From: Hofstenia miamia
Lineage: Eukaryota > Xenacoelomorpha > Acoela > Hofsteniidae
Assembly: GCA_900660155.1 (NCBI GenBank)
Contig: CABFPE010000138.1
Location: 219,688-283,687, forward strand
Direction: 5' to 3'
Length of the DNA stretch: 64,000 bases
Shown: piece by piece, positions 11,177 through 24,200 of the stretch
Position numbering within the stretch: position 1 is the first letter of the stretch
Layout of the letters: each line of letters begins with the position of its first letter
Position numbers and translations under genes: made by a program
The notes under the pieces: model-generated
What the model was told of the DNA's origin: nothing
The model's database searches: none
The model's input: the letters and a program-made list of their open reading frames with translations, nothing else

Positions 11177-11925
11177 AGGGGTGATATTCCTGGTCCCCCT
11201 CTTTAGTACGCTGCTTATTCTGAATATTCAGGATTTTCAATCACTCAGTGTATCCTTATTCTGGATTTACATGTGTTTTGAAATGAATTGATTTTTTACC
11301 TATCAAAACGCTTTTCTTTCATTATTAGCCAATCTAAACGACTTTTACTAAAGCGTTCTAGGAAAGTATAAATTCAGTGAATGGTATTCATTATAATATT
11401 TACTGAAATGAGTTTTGACTGTTAATTAAAGAAATGAGTGAGTGGTTTATTTTACAAAGAACCGCCCCAAAATGAATGTGTTACAACTCTCAGAATTTAC
11501 TGTCCAAAAATTAGGAAACTGACCACCAGGAAGAGATTTCACTCATAAAAAACGATTTCATGCCATTTTTTCATAACAGATTTCTAACTTTATTTTGACC
11601 TGTTATGTATATGGCAAGGTAATTTAAGATTATTACCAGTGTATTGTATTTTTTGTAGTGGTAAGTCTTATACATGTAATTAGAAATTTATAAATATGAC
11701 AATGACAAGTATGATGAATTTGTTTAAGTAATGGGGATGGCGCGATTAGGCATAGATGTGACACTGTTTCAAGTTTAGGGAGAAATTAACCCTAAATTAA
11801 GTGTAAGTGGTAGTGCCTACATAATAATACCAGTCATTGTTATCAAACTACAGTGGCAGTGGCAATTTATGTACGCGATTGCCAACACTTGATATCAATG
11901 TTGCATTCCTCGAAGAAATGCAAAA

Positions 11926-12037
11926 TTGTGTATTTGACCAATGCAGGGTGAATGTAAGTGAGGTAAGCACGATTACTCATTCATTTCATTTCGCAATAAC
12001 CTAGCGTACGTTTAGCATGGATTGGTCAAATACACAA
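11926..12037. repeat. 112-bp short inverted-repeat element
   Basis: Starts TTGTGTATTTGACCAAT and ends ATTGGTCAAATACACAA, a perfect 17-bp inverted repeat around a 78-bp centre. It has no coding capacity and resembles a very short MITE. Flanking duplications are not clear. Confidence 0.55.
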
Positions 12038-13129
12038 ATGTTAGTTTTATAGATTTCTATTTGGAAGAGAATTATTGCAGTGCATTTGTAAAAAAAATGA
12101 ACATACCGGGTAATTAATCATAAGCAGTTTCTGAAATTCTTAAAATATTTGATCATTTCTTCAAATATATTTTAAGCGCCAATAACTCAAATAGATATGC
12201 AAAACCTGAAAGCGTCCAGGGATAGTGAAATGTCTCCTTTTTCACTTACGTATTAAAACGTTTGATCATGGTCACATTCTCATCAAATACTTGCAAATGT
12301 TCAATCTTTTTTTCGGTAGCGCTGTAGCCCCCATGGGGACACTGCTCCCATAGGTCATAGTTGAAAATTAATTACGACAAAAATTGTAATGATTAAAAAA
12401 CGGAATTTTCATAGAAAATTATTTATCTTTTCATGGACTTCATGCACTGTCTGAAATGTTGCAGTTAGTCCTCACTTTTTCAATAAAACATCATTGATTA
12501 TGTAATAATGTATGAAATTTCCCCTAAAAATTCAAACAAGAATACGTTTCCTTCTGTACGTACGTCAGGTTTCATGAAAAAAATTTTTGTAAAAAGTAGT
12601 GTCCATTGGGGAATCTGGCACAGATTTTCTATTTGCAACATTCTTTTAGTAATTTGTCCAAGTTATTGAAATAAATTCTTTGCCTAGACAATCCTTAACA
12701 TTATTGTAGATAACCTACCTATTCAATAATTGATTTTATATTTGAAGTTTACATGTACGTTATGCGCATTTACTGAGCTAACAGAAAATAAATGATTGTC
12801 AATAATTGCTTTTAATATATAGTGTTCTTATTCTTAATCTCCTTTATATAATTCTGCAACTGAATCCAATTAAATTTACCAGTTCAATTAGTCAAAATAT
12901 TCCCAATTTCAAAAAACGGTTTTGTTAATGTTTTCAATGATTTCCTCAAAATCTATTAAAAATTTTGAAAATTTTTGTGGAATAAATTTGCTCCCCTGTT
13001 ATAGTGAAAATTTCTACTAAAAATTGGTTCTGTGCCTGGAGTATGTGAAAATCTTAACTCTTTTTCAATGAAAAATCCGACTTTTGTAAAAAATTTAAAA
13101 TTCTTTCAACACCCAATGTTGAAATAATT
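12038..13129. other. Intergenic, no supported feature
   Basis: AT-rich unique DNA. No gene, RNA or mobile element is recognised. Confidence 0.45.
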
Positions 13130-13145
13130 AGGTGGTATAAATCTC

Positions 13146-14403
13146 ATGCCACCACCAACTTATCTCAACAATTTTTTATTTGAATGGGACGGTGACTGGG
13201 TCCGAATTAAAGTATAATCTTTTATCCTGTTGTGCTTTCAGATTTTTGATATCCTTAGTAGTCCGTGAACTAAAACCCTTTTAAATTGTTTGAAGATTTT
13301 AAATGTTGTAATATAAACCTAGGATAATTTGGGTTAACGTGACGGACATAGTCCTTTGCATCTTAATATGTTGCTATTCTGAAATTTTCATGCAAAAATT
13401 TTCAACACCAACTGATAAAACAATTTATCAATTTAATATTTTCGTTAATTTTCACACTTTTTAAATTCTGTATAATCGCGAATAGATTTTGAAGATGGTG
13501 ATTCGGTAAATTAAGACCATTAAATTGGTTAAAATTTTACATAATTTTGCTTTCATATAATTTTCAAGTTTAGGATGTGGAATGAATTGAACTCTAGGTG
13601 AGTTCACACATCAATCTCTATTCAATGATACAGAAGGCAATCTAGTACACACATTGAAGTAATATGGAACGATGAAACTAACCTGTGTCTTAGGAAGACT
13701 GTGGATGTTCAACTGATCAAAGTATGTTGCTTACTTAATTTGCTTGTCGCGAAGGTCTTTTAAAAATCAGAAATGGATTATCGTCTGTTTGTACTTTGAT
13801 ATTCACAAATTTAAACATTCCTCACTATTTTTGGCCAATATTCAACAAAGCATTACAGAAGGAACTGAGCTCGTGTTTAGCGTTATTGAATTTTGCGGAG
13901 GTACGAATAGCTCTTTTTGGATTGTGTAAGGGAAAAGAAGGAAATAAATTTTAGGTAAACAATAATTTACAATAAAATGCATGCACACTTTAATTGGTTT
14001 TCGAGTAACATTTTTAATGATATTTTAATTGTAATCTAATTGAAAAGGCTTTAATTCATCTTATGGCATCTATGAATCATTTGATATTGTGTATAAACAC
14101 TTAAACTCATTGGATTTGCTTTATTAATACGACCATTATATTTTAAAATTAGTTAATGGAGTTTCTTCCAGGTCATTTTTAATTGAGAATTTTAATAGGC
14201 ACTACTGTACTGGTTTATAAAATAGCATCGAATCATATTTGATAAAATCATCTGATTTATTCTTGCATTAGTAAATTATATCACTTGCTATTTAATGACA
14301 TTCGCATTTCAAATTATTTAATTTTCTTTTTCTCTTCAGAATTAAGTTGCATTTTGCTGGAATAACAGCCAAGGAATTGATAAACAACACTTTCAACATG
14401 TAG
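13146..14403 (+). CDS. Possible small spliced gene, unrecognised
   Basis: Six short blocks with splice-like borders can be joined in one frame: 13146-13211, 13242-13264, 13574-13597, 13694-13721, 13859-13900 and 14347-14403, total 240 nt (79 codons plus stop). Borders include good acceptors (TTGTGCTTTCAG, TTTTCAAGTTTAG, TGTGTCTTAG) and donors (GTGAGT, GTATGT), but also weak ones (GTATAA, GTGAAC, GTACGA). The last block ends ITAKELINNTFNM-stop. A further acceptor-like TTAG precedes 13130, so the gene could extend upstream. No family is recognised. The join was chosen by eye to keep the frame and could be chance. Confidence 0.25.
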
Positions 14404-15409
14404 TTATCATCTTCATTCTACTACAGCAAGCCAAGAATGGTTGTCTACTATTATTATTCTGATTTAAACAATTGCCTTTGCCAAAAATCGAACAGGAAAA
14501 TATCAATTTCTATAATTTTCCATTAAAACAAAGCTTATTGAAATCATACAATAGTTTATTGAATTTGTGAAAGCATTTTACAAGTTGATAATTATAATTG
14601 ACACTTACAAATAATCTAAAAAAATATTTACAAAATTTTTAAGCCAAAGTTTGTTATATCTATTTGAAATATTTTACATCAGTAAAATTATGCTTAGATT
14701 TCAAAGAGTCAAAATATCTTATAATTTATCAATTATGCAAAGTATCAGAAAATTCTTGGCATGAAGAGTTAGGTGCTATAACCATTTAGAATTTTACGCC
14801 GTTCAGGTTGGGGTAATATCTTTAGTTATAGTTGCTACTTTGAAATACTAAATGCATGTCTCTATTTATCGATTTGTTTTGTAGTTTGTAACATTTTCAA
14901 ACGACGGTAAACTTGAGCAAAGCATAATTGGTAATAAGGTTTCACAAGGAAGTGAATAAACATTGCATAAGATTAGATGTACCGGTATATGTAAAAAATG
15001 CAATAATGAAATAACAGATAGTTATTTCAAAGAATTCAAGCAATATTCAATTCTGAAGAGAAATATATTTGATTTTTAATCGTAATGCATCAATAAGAGA
15101 AATTTGCGATTTTTTCAGCTGGATTACTAACATTGTAAACCGGAATTACTTATTTTGATTTCATTTCTATATATTTTTGCATAGAGCTATGGCTTCAAAT
15201 AATTTTTAATTCAATATAAATCTAATGTACTCTTCGACGTCCTTTGTAAATTACACCTAACTTTTTCACCGATATAGATAATTTGAGAATTACGGAAAAT
15301 GGGTTAATTTAGAATTGCTTTCAAGTTTTAATTTGAGTCCATAATGCCATAATTATCATCGATTGAGGGGCTAAAACAGTGTTCCTGTTAATAAGACTGC
15401 TTTCAAGTA

Positions 15410-16425
15410 TAAGAGTGTTTGCTGTTCTTTTCTTCCTCGTTGCCATTAACGACCTCCCTCATTCTGTTCTAAACTCGTCTTGCCTGTTGTATGTCGATGA
15501 CACTGCGATTTTTGATTTTGGTTGGTCTTTTGCGTCGAACATATTTTCTGATCTTGAGCACTTGTCTACTTGGTCCTCTGTCAACCATCTCGATTTTAGC
15601 ACTACCAAGACATGTGGTATTTCCTTTTCTGTGGCTCCCCCTTCTGATTTGCCTCTACCTGTGAACTTTGCGCCTCATCACACTCATCTTGGAGTTCAAC
15701 TTGCTGCAAACTTAAATTGGACTGGACATGTGTCTTTGCGTCTCCGCAAAGCTAATTCCTCGCTATTTGCCCTTTTCCGTAATGTTCCTTTTAATACCTC
15801 GTCCGCTGTGAAACTCTCTTTGTTCAAGTCCATTCCTCGCGCCATTCTTCTCTACGCGTCTCCTTGTTGGTGGCCTTCTCGTGCTTTGTTCCACTCCATG
15901 GAACGTTTCCAGAAACGCGCTTTCAAATGGATTTCCTCTTTGGACTATAAAGACGCTCTGCTGAAATTCTCCACTCTCCCGCTGTCACTCTACTTCCATG
16001 CCTGTGATCTCCTTCTGTTCAATCGACTACTGACTCGCAAATTGGATCTTGATCCTTTTGATTTCATTAAGTTCTCCAATTCCTGCTGCACTCGCTCTGA
16101 TGATGTTGTCACCTTCTCCATTCGTCGTACAAAGAAACATCGCACCCTTCACTCGTTTTTCAATCGTGCTTGTACTGCTGCTAATTACATCTTGACTCGC
16201 AACCCTCCAACAGCGATTGATTTCTTTCCCCGCCACCGAGCTTCAAGAAATCTTTGATGGCTTTCCTCTTTGCTGAGCCCTTCTCCGACTTCGCCTACTC
16301 TTCCATTTGCTCCTATTTCATCTCCTGTGACTGTCCTCGCTGCCGTAAAACTTTACTTGTTTTTATATTCTTGTTGTGTATGCCTTTAGCGGCTAAATAA
16401 AGTCATTAATTATTATTATTATTAT
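15410..16425 (+). mobile_element. LINE 3' part, RT C-terminal half, (TTA)n tail
   Basis: An open frame of about 280 codons starts in the RT palm. FLVAINDLPHSVLNSS and then LLYVDDTAIFDF at about 15488-15520 give the catalytic YVDD box. Next come HLGVQLAANLNWTGHVS (about 15685), the thumb, and PRAILLYASPCWWPS (about 15832) with ERFQKRAFKWISSLD. It stops at 16257. The 5' portion, including fingers and endonuclease, is missing. The 3' UTR ends AATAAAGTCATTAA(TTA)n at about 16425. Its codons are clearly richer in C and G than the surrounding DNA, and the frame is unbroken, so it is a young, 5'-truncated insertion. Confidence 0.85.
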
Positions 16426-17907
16426 AAGGATTTTGTTAGTAGTAATGGATTTCATATTCAGTTCAAATTGCTTATTTATTGTAATATGCTGATTTTTGTC
16501 TTACCTGATACATATTTTTTGTTTCATATACATCACAAATTTCTTGTTGTATTTAATTTGAATTAATGTAAATGATAAAAAAGTTGTTTCAATTTATGCT
16601 TGCAAATGTAATTCAATTGTTGCTAAACTTTTTGACTTCGCTAACTATGTTTAAATTAACAAATTTTGCTTATATGAAATGTTTACGTTTACACATCCTC
16701 TTTGATAAATTTGTTTCCCACCATCGATATGTAAATTGTGTGTGGATTTTACTTAGATTTAAACATCGGTATGTATTTTATGTTTTAGATATCATATTTA
16801 TTACGTTTAGTATTTCTGTACATAATTTGTAAGCTAACTTTCAATACTAATACTGACTTTCCTACATTTACTACATTGTTCAAATCATAAAACATTACAT
16901 ATTTTCGTATATTTTATTTCTGTTCGTAGGTTACTATTAAAATTAATGAACAAATTATTGTTGCAATGATGTTTCGTGATTCCCAATTTCAGTTTTAATT
17001 AATAATGAGAAAATTAAATCATTAGGTTATGAAGATATATATTCTGAAAAAATATATCGATATTATTTTGATTTCTTAAGTGATATGCTATCTTTTAACC
17101 TACTTAATTTTTTCAATTTTTGATACCATATTCGTTATTGGGGTGTTCGTTTCATTTAAAAAACTTTGTAGCGCTTGAAATTATTTCTAAAATTTCTAAA
17201 AATATAATTCCATTACCGACCAATATACATATACATCAGTGATGATCATTTAAAAAAAATAAGTTTAAGTTTAAATTAATATCAAATGTAAAATATGGAG
17301 GTGTGCTTCCTTTAATTTAAACTCACTAAGAGCCTGAATAAGGGAAAACGGAAGTTAATTCAATGTCAGATAAATCTAAAAGATCAGTTTTGCTTAAGAA
17401 AACTATCTAGACCCGAAAATTATATATTTATATTCAGCCTTATTCAAATGGTCATTCAAGTATTTGGATTAACAGTGCCCCTTTGGTTATTTGCATTGCT
17501 ATTTTTAATTTAAAAAATATTTTGTGTATTTTTCATTAAACTATGCAATCATAAACCATTTCTCGTGTTTTACTCTTGGCGATGTATCTAAAAGATCTCC
17601 CGTTGATATGGCATCTTTTCACCTTCATAACTGAGAAATAGATCCTGCCATTGTTAAACCCAGAGTGAAGCCAATCACTTATTCTATTTGTTGCAAATCC
17701 ATTTTAGTACAGAAATGGTAGATATGTTAGTTGTAAGTGGGTTGAGTCAATCTGATAGCGGGTAAATTTAGTTCACTGCTTAGAGCTAAGTAAAAATGGG
17801 TCGGGTCGCATATGTTGAAGTTTTGGTTGGGTCTGTTCGGGTCACCTTAAATAATATTTATCGATTATACTTATTTTAGCCAAAAACTTAAACTTTATTA
17901 ATTTAAA
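16426..17907. other. Intergenic, no supported feature
   Basis: AT-rich, with low-complexity open frames only. No terminal repeats or splice-patterned coding blocks are recognised. Confidence 0.5.
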
Positions 17908-18000
17908 TACACACCCGTCTAAAAGAAAGTAATAATTTCAGATACTTTTTATATGGCGTATTATCAGACTATACAAATATATATTCTTACATGTTTATTG

Positions 18001-19052
18001 TGCACAATTACTTGTTGAAGGTCAACCTATATTTTCATATATTAGTTTACTTCAATATCTTGTATAGCACTCCAATTGAATAAATTAAGAAGTGCGTAAT
18101 CGATTTTCATTGGCTCAAAAGAAAGTAATAATTTTAAATCATTCAAGTTGACAGCGTTTATCAGTGCCTTAGTATCGCATAATCTCAGTATCTCTTCACA
18201 GCTGCAACAGCTTTAATATGCCTCGAATTTCATTATTCAAACGTCAAAATGTGATTGATCTTAGTACTTCTGGCTCCTCTCAGCAGAATATTGCTGTGAC
18301 TCTTGGAGTATCTCAATCTGCCGTTTGTAAGATTCTGAAGAAGTATAAAACTAGTTGCTCTATTATTGATAAATCCAAATCAGGTCGTCCTACAAAGCTA
18401 AGTGAACGCAGTAAGCATCATCTTGTTAAATATCAAAGAGAAATCCAATGCTCACATTGCGTATGGTCAGGGAAGAAAGTAATTTGCAACGAAATGTATC
18501 TCTAAGCACTGTTAAACGAGTTTTTGTGCACAATTACTTGTTGAAGGTCAACCTATATTTTCATATATTAGTTTACTTCAATATCTTGTATAGCACTCCA
18601 ATTGAATAAATTAAGAAGTGCGTAATCGATTTTCATTGGCTCAAAAGAAAGTAATAATTTTAAATCATTCAAGTTGACAGCGTTTATCAGTGCCTTAGTA
18701 TCGCATAATCTCAGTATCTCTTCACAGCTGCAACAGCTTTAATATGCCTCGAATTTCATTATTCAAACGTCAAAATGTGATTGATCTTAGTACTTCTGGC
18801 TCCTCTCAGCAGAATATTGCTGTGACTCTTGGAGTATCTCAATCTGCCGTTTGTAAGATTCTGAAGAAGTATAAAACTAGTTGCTCTATTATTGATAAAT
18901 CCAAATCAGGTCGTCCTACAAAGCTAAGTGAACGCAGTAAGCATCATCTTGTTAAATATCAAAGAGAAATCCAATGCTCACATTGCGTATGGTCAGGGAA
19001 GAAAGTAATTTGCAACGAAATGTATCTCTAAGCACTGTTAAACGAGTTTTGC
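18001..19052. repeat. 526-bp exact tandem duplication
   Basis: 18001-18526 and 18527-19052 appear identical. Both carry the 3' part of the left end, the inner DR, and the first 95-codon transposase frame (start codons at 18218 and 18744). The join lies in a T-rich word before GTGCACAATTAC. No differences were seen between units, so it is recent or an assembly artefact. Confidence 0.9.
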
Positions 19053-19735
19053 AGCACAATAATCTGTTTGGGAGGGTAGCAACCAAAAAACCATCACTTA
19101 GTAAGAACAATAGAGTCAAGAGATTAGCATGGTGCAAGTATAGAAAAGATTGGAATGTCCAGGATTGGAAAAAAATCATATATACAGATGAGTGTAATTT
19201 CCAGATAGTGTCTAAACCCCGAAAATATGTTCGATGTCCTAGAGGAATGGCTAACCACCCAAGGTATCTTCAGGAAACACTGAAATTTCCAAAGAGTATA
19301 ATGGTGTGGGGCGCTATCAGAGGCGATGGAGAAAGATGTCTATTCAGGGCTGCTAAGAATGTTGATTCAGAAGAGTACAAACGAATTTTAGACACTGCCT
19401 TGCCTATGATTTATTCGTCTCGCTTTTTTCTACAACAAAATGGTGCAGGAGCTCACACTTTGAAATCCACCATGAGTTATTTTCAAGAAAAACAGATTCG
19501 CATGCTAAAGGACTTTCCAGCTCAGAGCCCTGATCTCACTGTGATTGAAAATATGTGGTCGAAGGTGAAGGACGGTGTCTCAAAACATAAAATATCCAAC
19601 TTGGATGACTTGTGGAATACCGTGCTGCAAGAATGGAATGCCATGCCAAATGATTATATCGCCACTCTGTACGATTCCATTCCAAATAGAGTCAAGGAAG
19701 TTGTAGCGAGAAAATGTGGAAACACAAAATATTAA
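18744..19735 (+). pseudogene. Tc1-family transposase, frameshifted
   Basis: The first frame (18744-19031) starts MPRISLFKRQNVIDLS and holds the N-terminal paired-like helix-turn-helix (NIAVTLGVSQSAVCKILKKY) and a GRP box (KSGRPTKLS). A one-base frame change near 18960 is needed to enter the second frame (from about 18970 to 19735). That frame has the HTH2/linker and the DDE core: IIYTDECNF (first Asp), MVWGAI, FFLQQNGAGAH and SPDLTVIENMW (Glu). In the second acidic position QQD is replaced by QQN, and 35 residues separate it from the Glu. An upstream duplicate of the first frame (18218-18505) has no catalytic core. Role in the living family: cut-and-paste integration at TA. Confidence 0.9.
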
Positions 19736-19993
19736 TGAAAGTATTAGAGACATACCATAGCGAACTGCTATTTTCGTTATCATTTTGCAATGTTGCTGAT
19801 TTATTAGTTTTTAATGGCATTGAATAGCCATGAGAGTTAAATGAATTAACAATAAATGTTACTACCAACGATAAGTTGATCTTGAAGCAGAAACTTAATA
19901 AACGAAACAGGTAAAAAAATGTCTCAAAATTTACAGAATATTTAACTTAACGGAAATGTTCAAAATTATTACTTTCTTTTGGACGGGTCTGTA

Positions 19994-21105
19994 ATATTGA
20001 AAATTGATATACAGCTGCGAGTTGTGAACAACCAAGATTATGCTATTTTATACTGAAGAGACATAGGGCAATAGTCAGGGCTTTGCAATAACTAATTGAA
20101 AATGCATAGAGTATATTTTTACCTAGAACTTGTTGTAATAGAACGAAAAATATTTGTTATTAGACCATCCTCATACAAAAGTGAGCGTCATAACAGTTTT
20201 GGACACTTCACCATTACAAAACCAAGATATAGGTTATAAGTCGAAATTTTTGAAAAACTCACTTTCTGAAAATCAATGGAAGAATTAGTGAAAATTCATT
20301 ATTTGCATTTTTAATTCAGTACTTCGTCGAGTTGATAATTTTATAGAGCTAGGATGTAGATAATTCTGTATGGGTCGGTTCGTGACCAAGTTTTTCAACC
20401 CGTTTTCAATTCTGGTCTATATTCATTATAATATCATTAAGATTCAGTTATGTCATAACACACACATCATACAAAATAAGCCTTTCAATGGTTGTTTGTC
20501 AATCCTTTGAACGATGTTGATATTTATGGTATTTATAGAGGTCAGTATTGCGATATAGAAAATTTACTACGAAATTTAATGCAATTATGTACATACTTTT
20601 TATTTTCAAGTTCGTGCACACTAGAGATTGACAATATGAGTCTAGCAAGGCCCCAAACCCGCTTCGAACAGAAATATAGATTTAACGTATTTCCGACCAA
20701 TTAACGATTAACACCAGTTGCTTTCTGATATGGTAAACGGTCATTCTTTAGTTAACGTCTTAGATCTTTCTGAAATCAAGTTGTGGTTAACATCAGCAAC
20801 TTTTTGATCAAACAATCTAAGCTTTCTGCCCGAATATCACATTCTATTCTTAAAAATATTTATTTTTCTAAAACTGTGTAATGTCTTTTTTTCATCTGAG
20901 AATAAATGTCGTTGGGGACTATGCATTTCATTTTTTTCACAAAAATGGTTTGCCTTTTGTTGTCTTTATAATTTACTCCAATCCAGTAACTTAGTAATTT
21001 TTAAGAAGATCTCAGCTTCTCCACATATTTAATATAAAAATAACAACTCATTCTTAAGCGTTTTTTTACTAATAGTGTGTCCTAATTAGTTCATAATTAG
21101 CCATC
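19994..21105. other. Upstream region of the PMCA gene
   Basis: About 1.1 kb between the Tc1 element and the PMCA start codon. It must hold the promoter and 5' UTR, but no TATA-like or other element could be singled out in such AT-rich DNA. The word TTCATAATTAG just before CCATCATG at 21095-21108 could be a splice acceptor for a 5' leader exon. Confidence 0.4.
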
Positions 21106-21250
21106 ATGTCGACTATATCATTTGGAGTTACGTGTGCTGAGTTGAAAAAACTAATGTCTTCCAAAGGCGAAGACTTTAATAATCACCTTAACGAAAAGCT
21201 TGGAGGTATTAAGCATTTGTGTGGGCTTCTTAGAGTTGATCCCAACAAAG
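21106..21250 (+). CDS. PMCA exon 1
   Basis: Residues 1-48: cytosolic N-terminus with [14 protein letters not shown] and [10 protein letters not shown], the PMCA N-terminal amphipathic segment. Donor AAAG|GTTTGT, phase 1. The next intron is 490 bp. Confidence 0.9.
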
Positions 21251-24200
21251 GTTTGTTGTCAATTTTTTTATTAAAATTTATTTTGAATATGTTATACACA
21301 ATGAATGTGTAAATTTAATCTATGTGTATATAAATTTTAGAAATCTAGTTGGGTTGCGACAAAGAGTTATTTAGGATTGCTCAGTAATTGGGCCAAATTT
21401 TAATTTATTTTTCCAATATTGATTTTACAAATTATTTAAATCTGTGTTTGGACCATAGTACCCCTTTTCAAATTTAAATGACACAAAGTTAATCAAACAT
21501 TTAAGGTTAACTGTATTCCAGTCGAAGAGAATAATTAACTATCAATACGCTTACCCAAACACGTGATTAAGAACTGTACAACTCTAACATAAAATTTACA
21601 TCATGTGCATTATCAATGTGATAATTGTAGATCTGGTGTGGGCTGTAAGGATGCGGTTGCTAACCATCAGCAGACATGCAATATATTATTCTAAAAATAG
21701 AAATTTGTTTGTTAAATATTTTAATTGACTTCTACTTTAGGACTCGACGGGACTCATTATGAAATTGAAGCTCGTAGGAAATCGTTTGGAAGCAATATAA
21801 TACCATGCAAAGTTTCACAGTCTTTTCTTCAGTTAATGTGGATTGCTCTGCAGGATATTACCTTAATAGCATTGCTCTTAGCCGCCTTATTTCAATTTGT
21901 TGTTTCACTGATTACTGAACGTAGGTGATATAGTTATCAATAATTGCTTAAAGCTACACATGAATTGTTCAGTTACAAATACTAAGATAGTTTCAAAGTA
22001 ATGCCATTTTATGCATTTTTATTGAAAGAACGCTTAGTGATTGAAAACATTCTAGGCAATTTTTTCAACACATACACCAATTTCGAAATTGTATTAATTT
22101 TTCGCATTTTGAATGGTCCATATATTACTTGAAAACTACCATGATTTCATTTTGAATAGGAATTAAAATGTTTGTATTGTATTCACAGAAAATGAAATAC
22201 CTTTTGTAATACATTTTGTAGTTAGTAGTTACGCAAATAATTATTGAATTATTTTTAGACTTTAATCTTCATGGTAGGCTTTTTGAATATTGTTTATTAT
22301 ATAACGTATAAAGTAAATTTAAATAGATAAATTTGTACATGTCCAAATTCTGATTGCATTTTAAAGATTGTAAATGCATTTCAAATTTCAACATTGAGTA
22401 AAAAAGGTTATACTTAGAATTTGACTGTATAACGTTATTTTAATATTTTATGCAAGGTTTTGGCAGTTGCCACTGAATTGTTGAGTGCTTTGCATTAATT
22501 TATTAAAATTTTTCGTGTAAATACATGCATTTCGTGAATTTCGTTTTAATTCAAAGACCAAAAGATTCATTATTTAAAATATATCTCAATGTGTACCAAT
22601 ATTTCTATTAGTAACACATTGTATTGCACGCAGCAGAAACGTAAAATTTTGAAGAGCCAAGATTAGAGCTGGATGGATTTTTATCTGGCCAGATACTTCA
22701 AAGGCTCTATAATTTCTATGAGTCACATTGTTTTTTTGTATAATATTGAATTATTCCAATTTTATCACAGTCTAATGTATTTTATTTATCGTCAATAATA
22801 GAATAGTTTTTAATTTTTATAGTGTGGGGGCGACGGGCATACAGAGAGTATGCTTGCGTTCCTCAAAGTGGTGTCACTGTAACCGTTTTGGTCTATACTA
22901 TACTAGTTACTTTGTACTAAATATTTTGTACCTACATAACTATTGAGCCTCCAAATTTGTCTAAGATTGTTTATTATAGATATTTTTTCTAATCTTGGTC
23001 TTCAATTTTTTCTATATTGACATAATTACTTTGTTATTTTGATATGGTGGAGCGCCAAAAGGCTCCAAGTTCCAAATTAGTTTAAACTTGCTAATGAAAA
23101 TCCTTTTTTGGAGAATAAAAGTATTATATTGGCATTTGGAGCCCTGGTGTCGCCAATAACTGCTCATGAACTTACAGGAACGAACAGCATCTAATAAAGT
23201 CCGTTCGGAACTATGAACAATATCGAAGTGGTTTTAATCACTTCGATGTTTATTGCTTAATATTCAAATTGCACCTTTTAAAATGTTTTTTGCCTAAATA
23301 TTTATTGTAAATTCTAAAAAACGTAATATGTCTTCCAATGTTAAAAAGTGTTCCATAAAATATTTAAAATATTTGTTCGGATGAAAAAATGTTTATATTG
23401 GAGGCTGTCTTTAGCTTTCATAATGACAGACTTTATGCCCGTGTTGCCAAAGACTTGCTTGATGGTAGTTGCACTCATTTCCATCATGTCAAACCAGCTG
23501 AAGGTATGGTATGCACTGCAGTTGCTTCTCATGGGGTGAAATCCCCTTTGGTTATTATCCCAGAGGAAGTAAAAGTAAACACCGCCGTTTACATAGAAAT
23601 GTTAAGTGCTGAAGTGCTATCCTGGGTGACTGAACGATTTGGCGTCAATTATGTCTTCACTCAAGATGTCCCAGCGAAATCTTGTGAAAATATTGAAGTT
23701 CTGAAACATGCACTAAGAACTTCGTGTGCTGCTTTAAATGAGGAAGTAGTTTGAAGTTCGTGCCAGTCAGTTCCAAGGCGTATACAAGTAATGTTGAATG
23801 TTAAAGGTGGCAATTTTGAACTTTAGTCATTGTAAATATATTTTCAAATATATATAAACACATGTACAATATTTTACTTTCCAATATGCAAATAAATTTT
23901 AGAAATTCAAAATATTTATGGGTAAATCTTTATGGGACACCCTGTAGATCAACATTGAAATAATTTTTCGTCGTTGTTCTTCTGTTAACTGAAATATCTA
24001 CGCTATATTTGATTCTACGAATACAACTACTGTTTCCTTCACTTTAAAATAATTACACCGAACGTTTATAAACCTTCGGGTGTGGAAACCTTCCTAATGT
24101 AGCTCAAGCATTTTCCAATTGAATTCCTAATTTTTTGATTGTATGAAAATCTTTCGTTTTAGGAGAAGGTGGATCGAACTTGATGAGCGAAATGGTGGAA

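Larger units (their letters stand above)
17910..19991 (+). mobile_element. Tc1-like DNA transposon with internal duplication
   Basis: Ends are inverted repeats CACACCCGTCTAAAAGAAAG and, at the right, CTTTCTTTTGGACGGGTCTG. The match continues as TAATAATTT. Each end is flanked by TA (17908-17909 and 19992-19993), the Tc1/mariner target. A second copy of the core word CAAAAGAAAGTAATAATTTT lies inside the left end at about 18115, so that end has an IR/DR-like layout. Without the 526-bp tandem duplication the element would be about 1.56 kb, the normal Tc1 size. The transposase is frameshifted and has an altered catalytic site, so this copy is not autonomous. Confidence 0.92.

Noticed and set aside
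11064-11291. Poly-Leu open frame
   Set aside because: It is the (ATT)n/(TTG)n microsatellite at the end of a LINE.
12310-12360. Short GC-richer palindromic patch (CCCCCATGGGG)
   Set aside because: Too short and isolated to call as an element or regulatory site.
16027-16236. Minus-strand open frame
   Set aside because: Shadow of the LINE RT on the + strand, whose translation is clearly the real one.
16572-16832. 86-codon open frame
   Set aside because: Low-complexity Phe/Leu/Ile-rich translation expected from AT-rich DNA; no motif.
23341-23539. Open frames on both strands beside the mariner transposase
   Set aside because: They overlap the recognised transposase frame and encode nothing recognisable.
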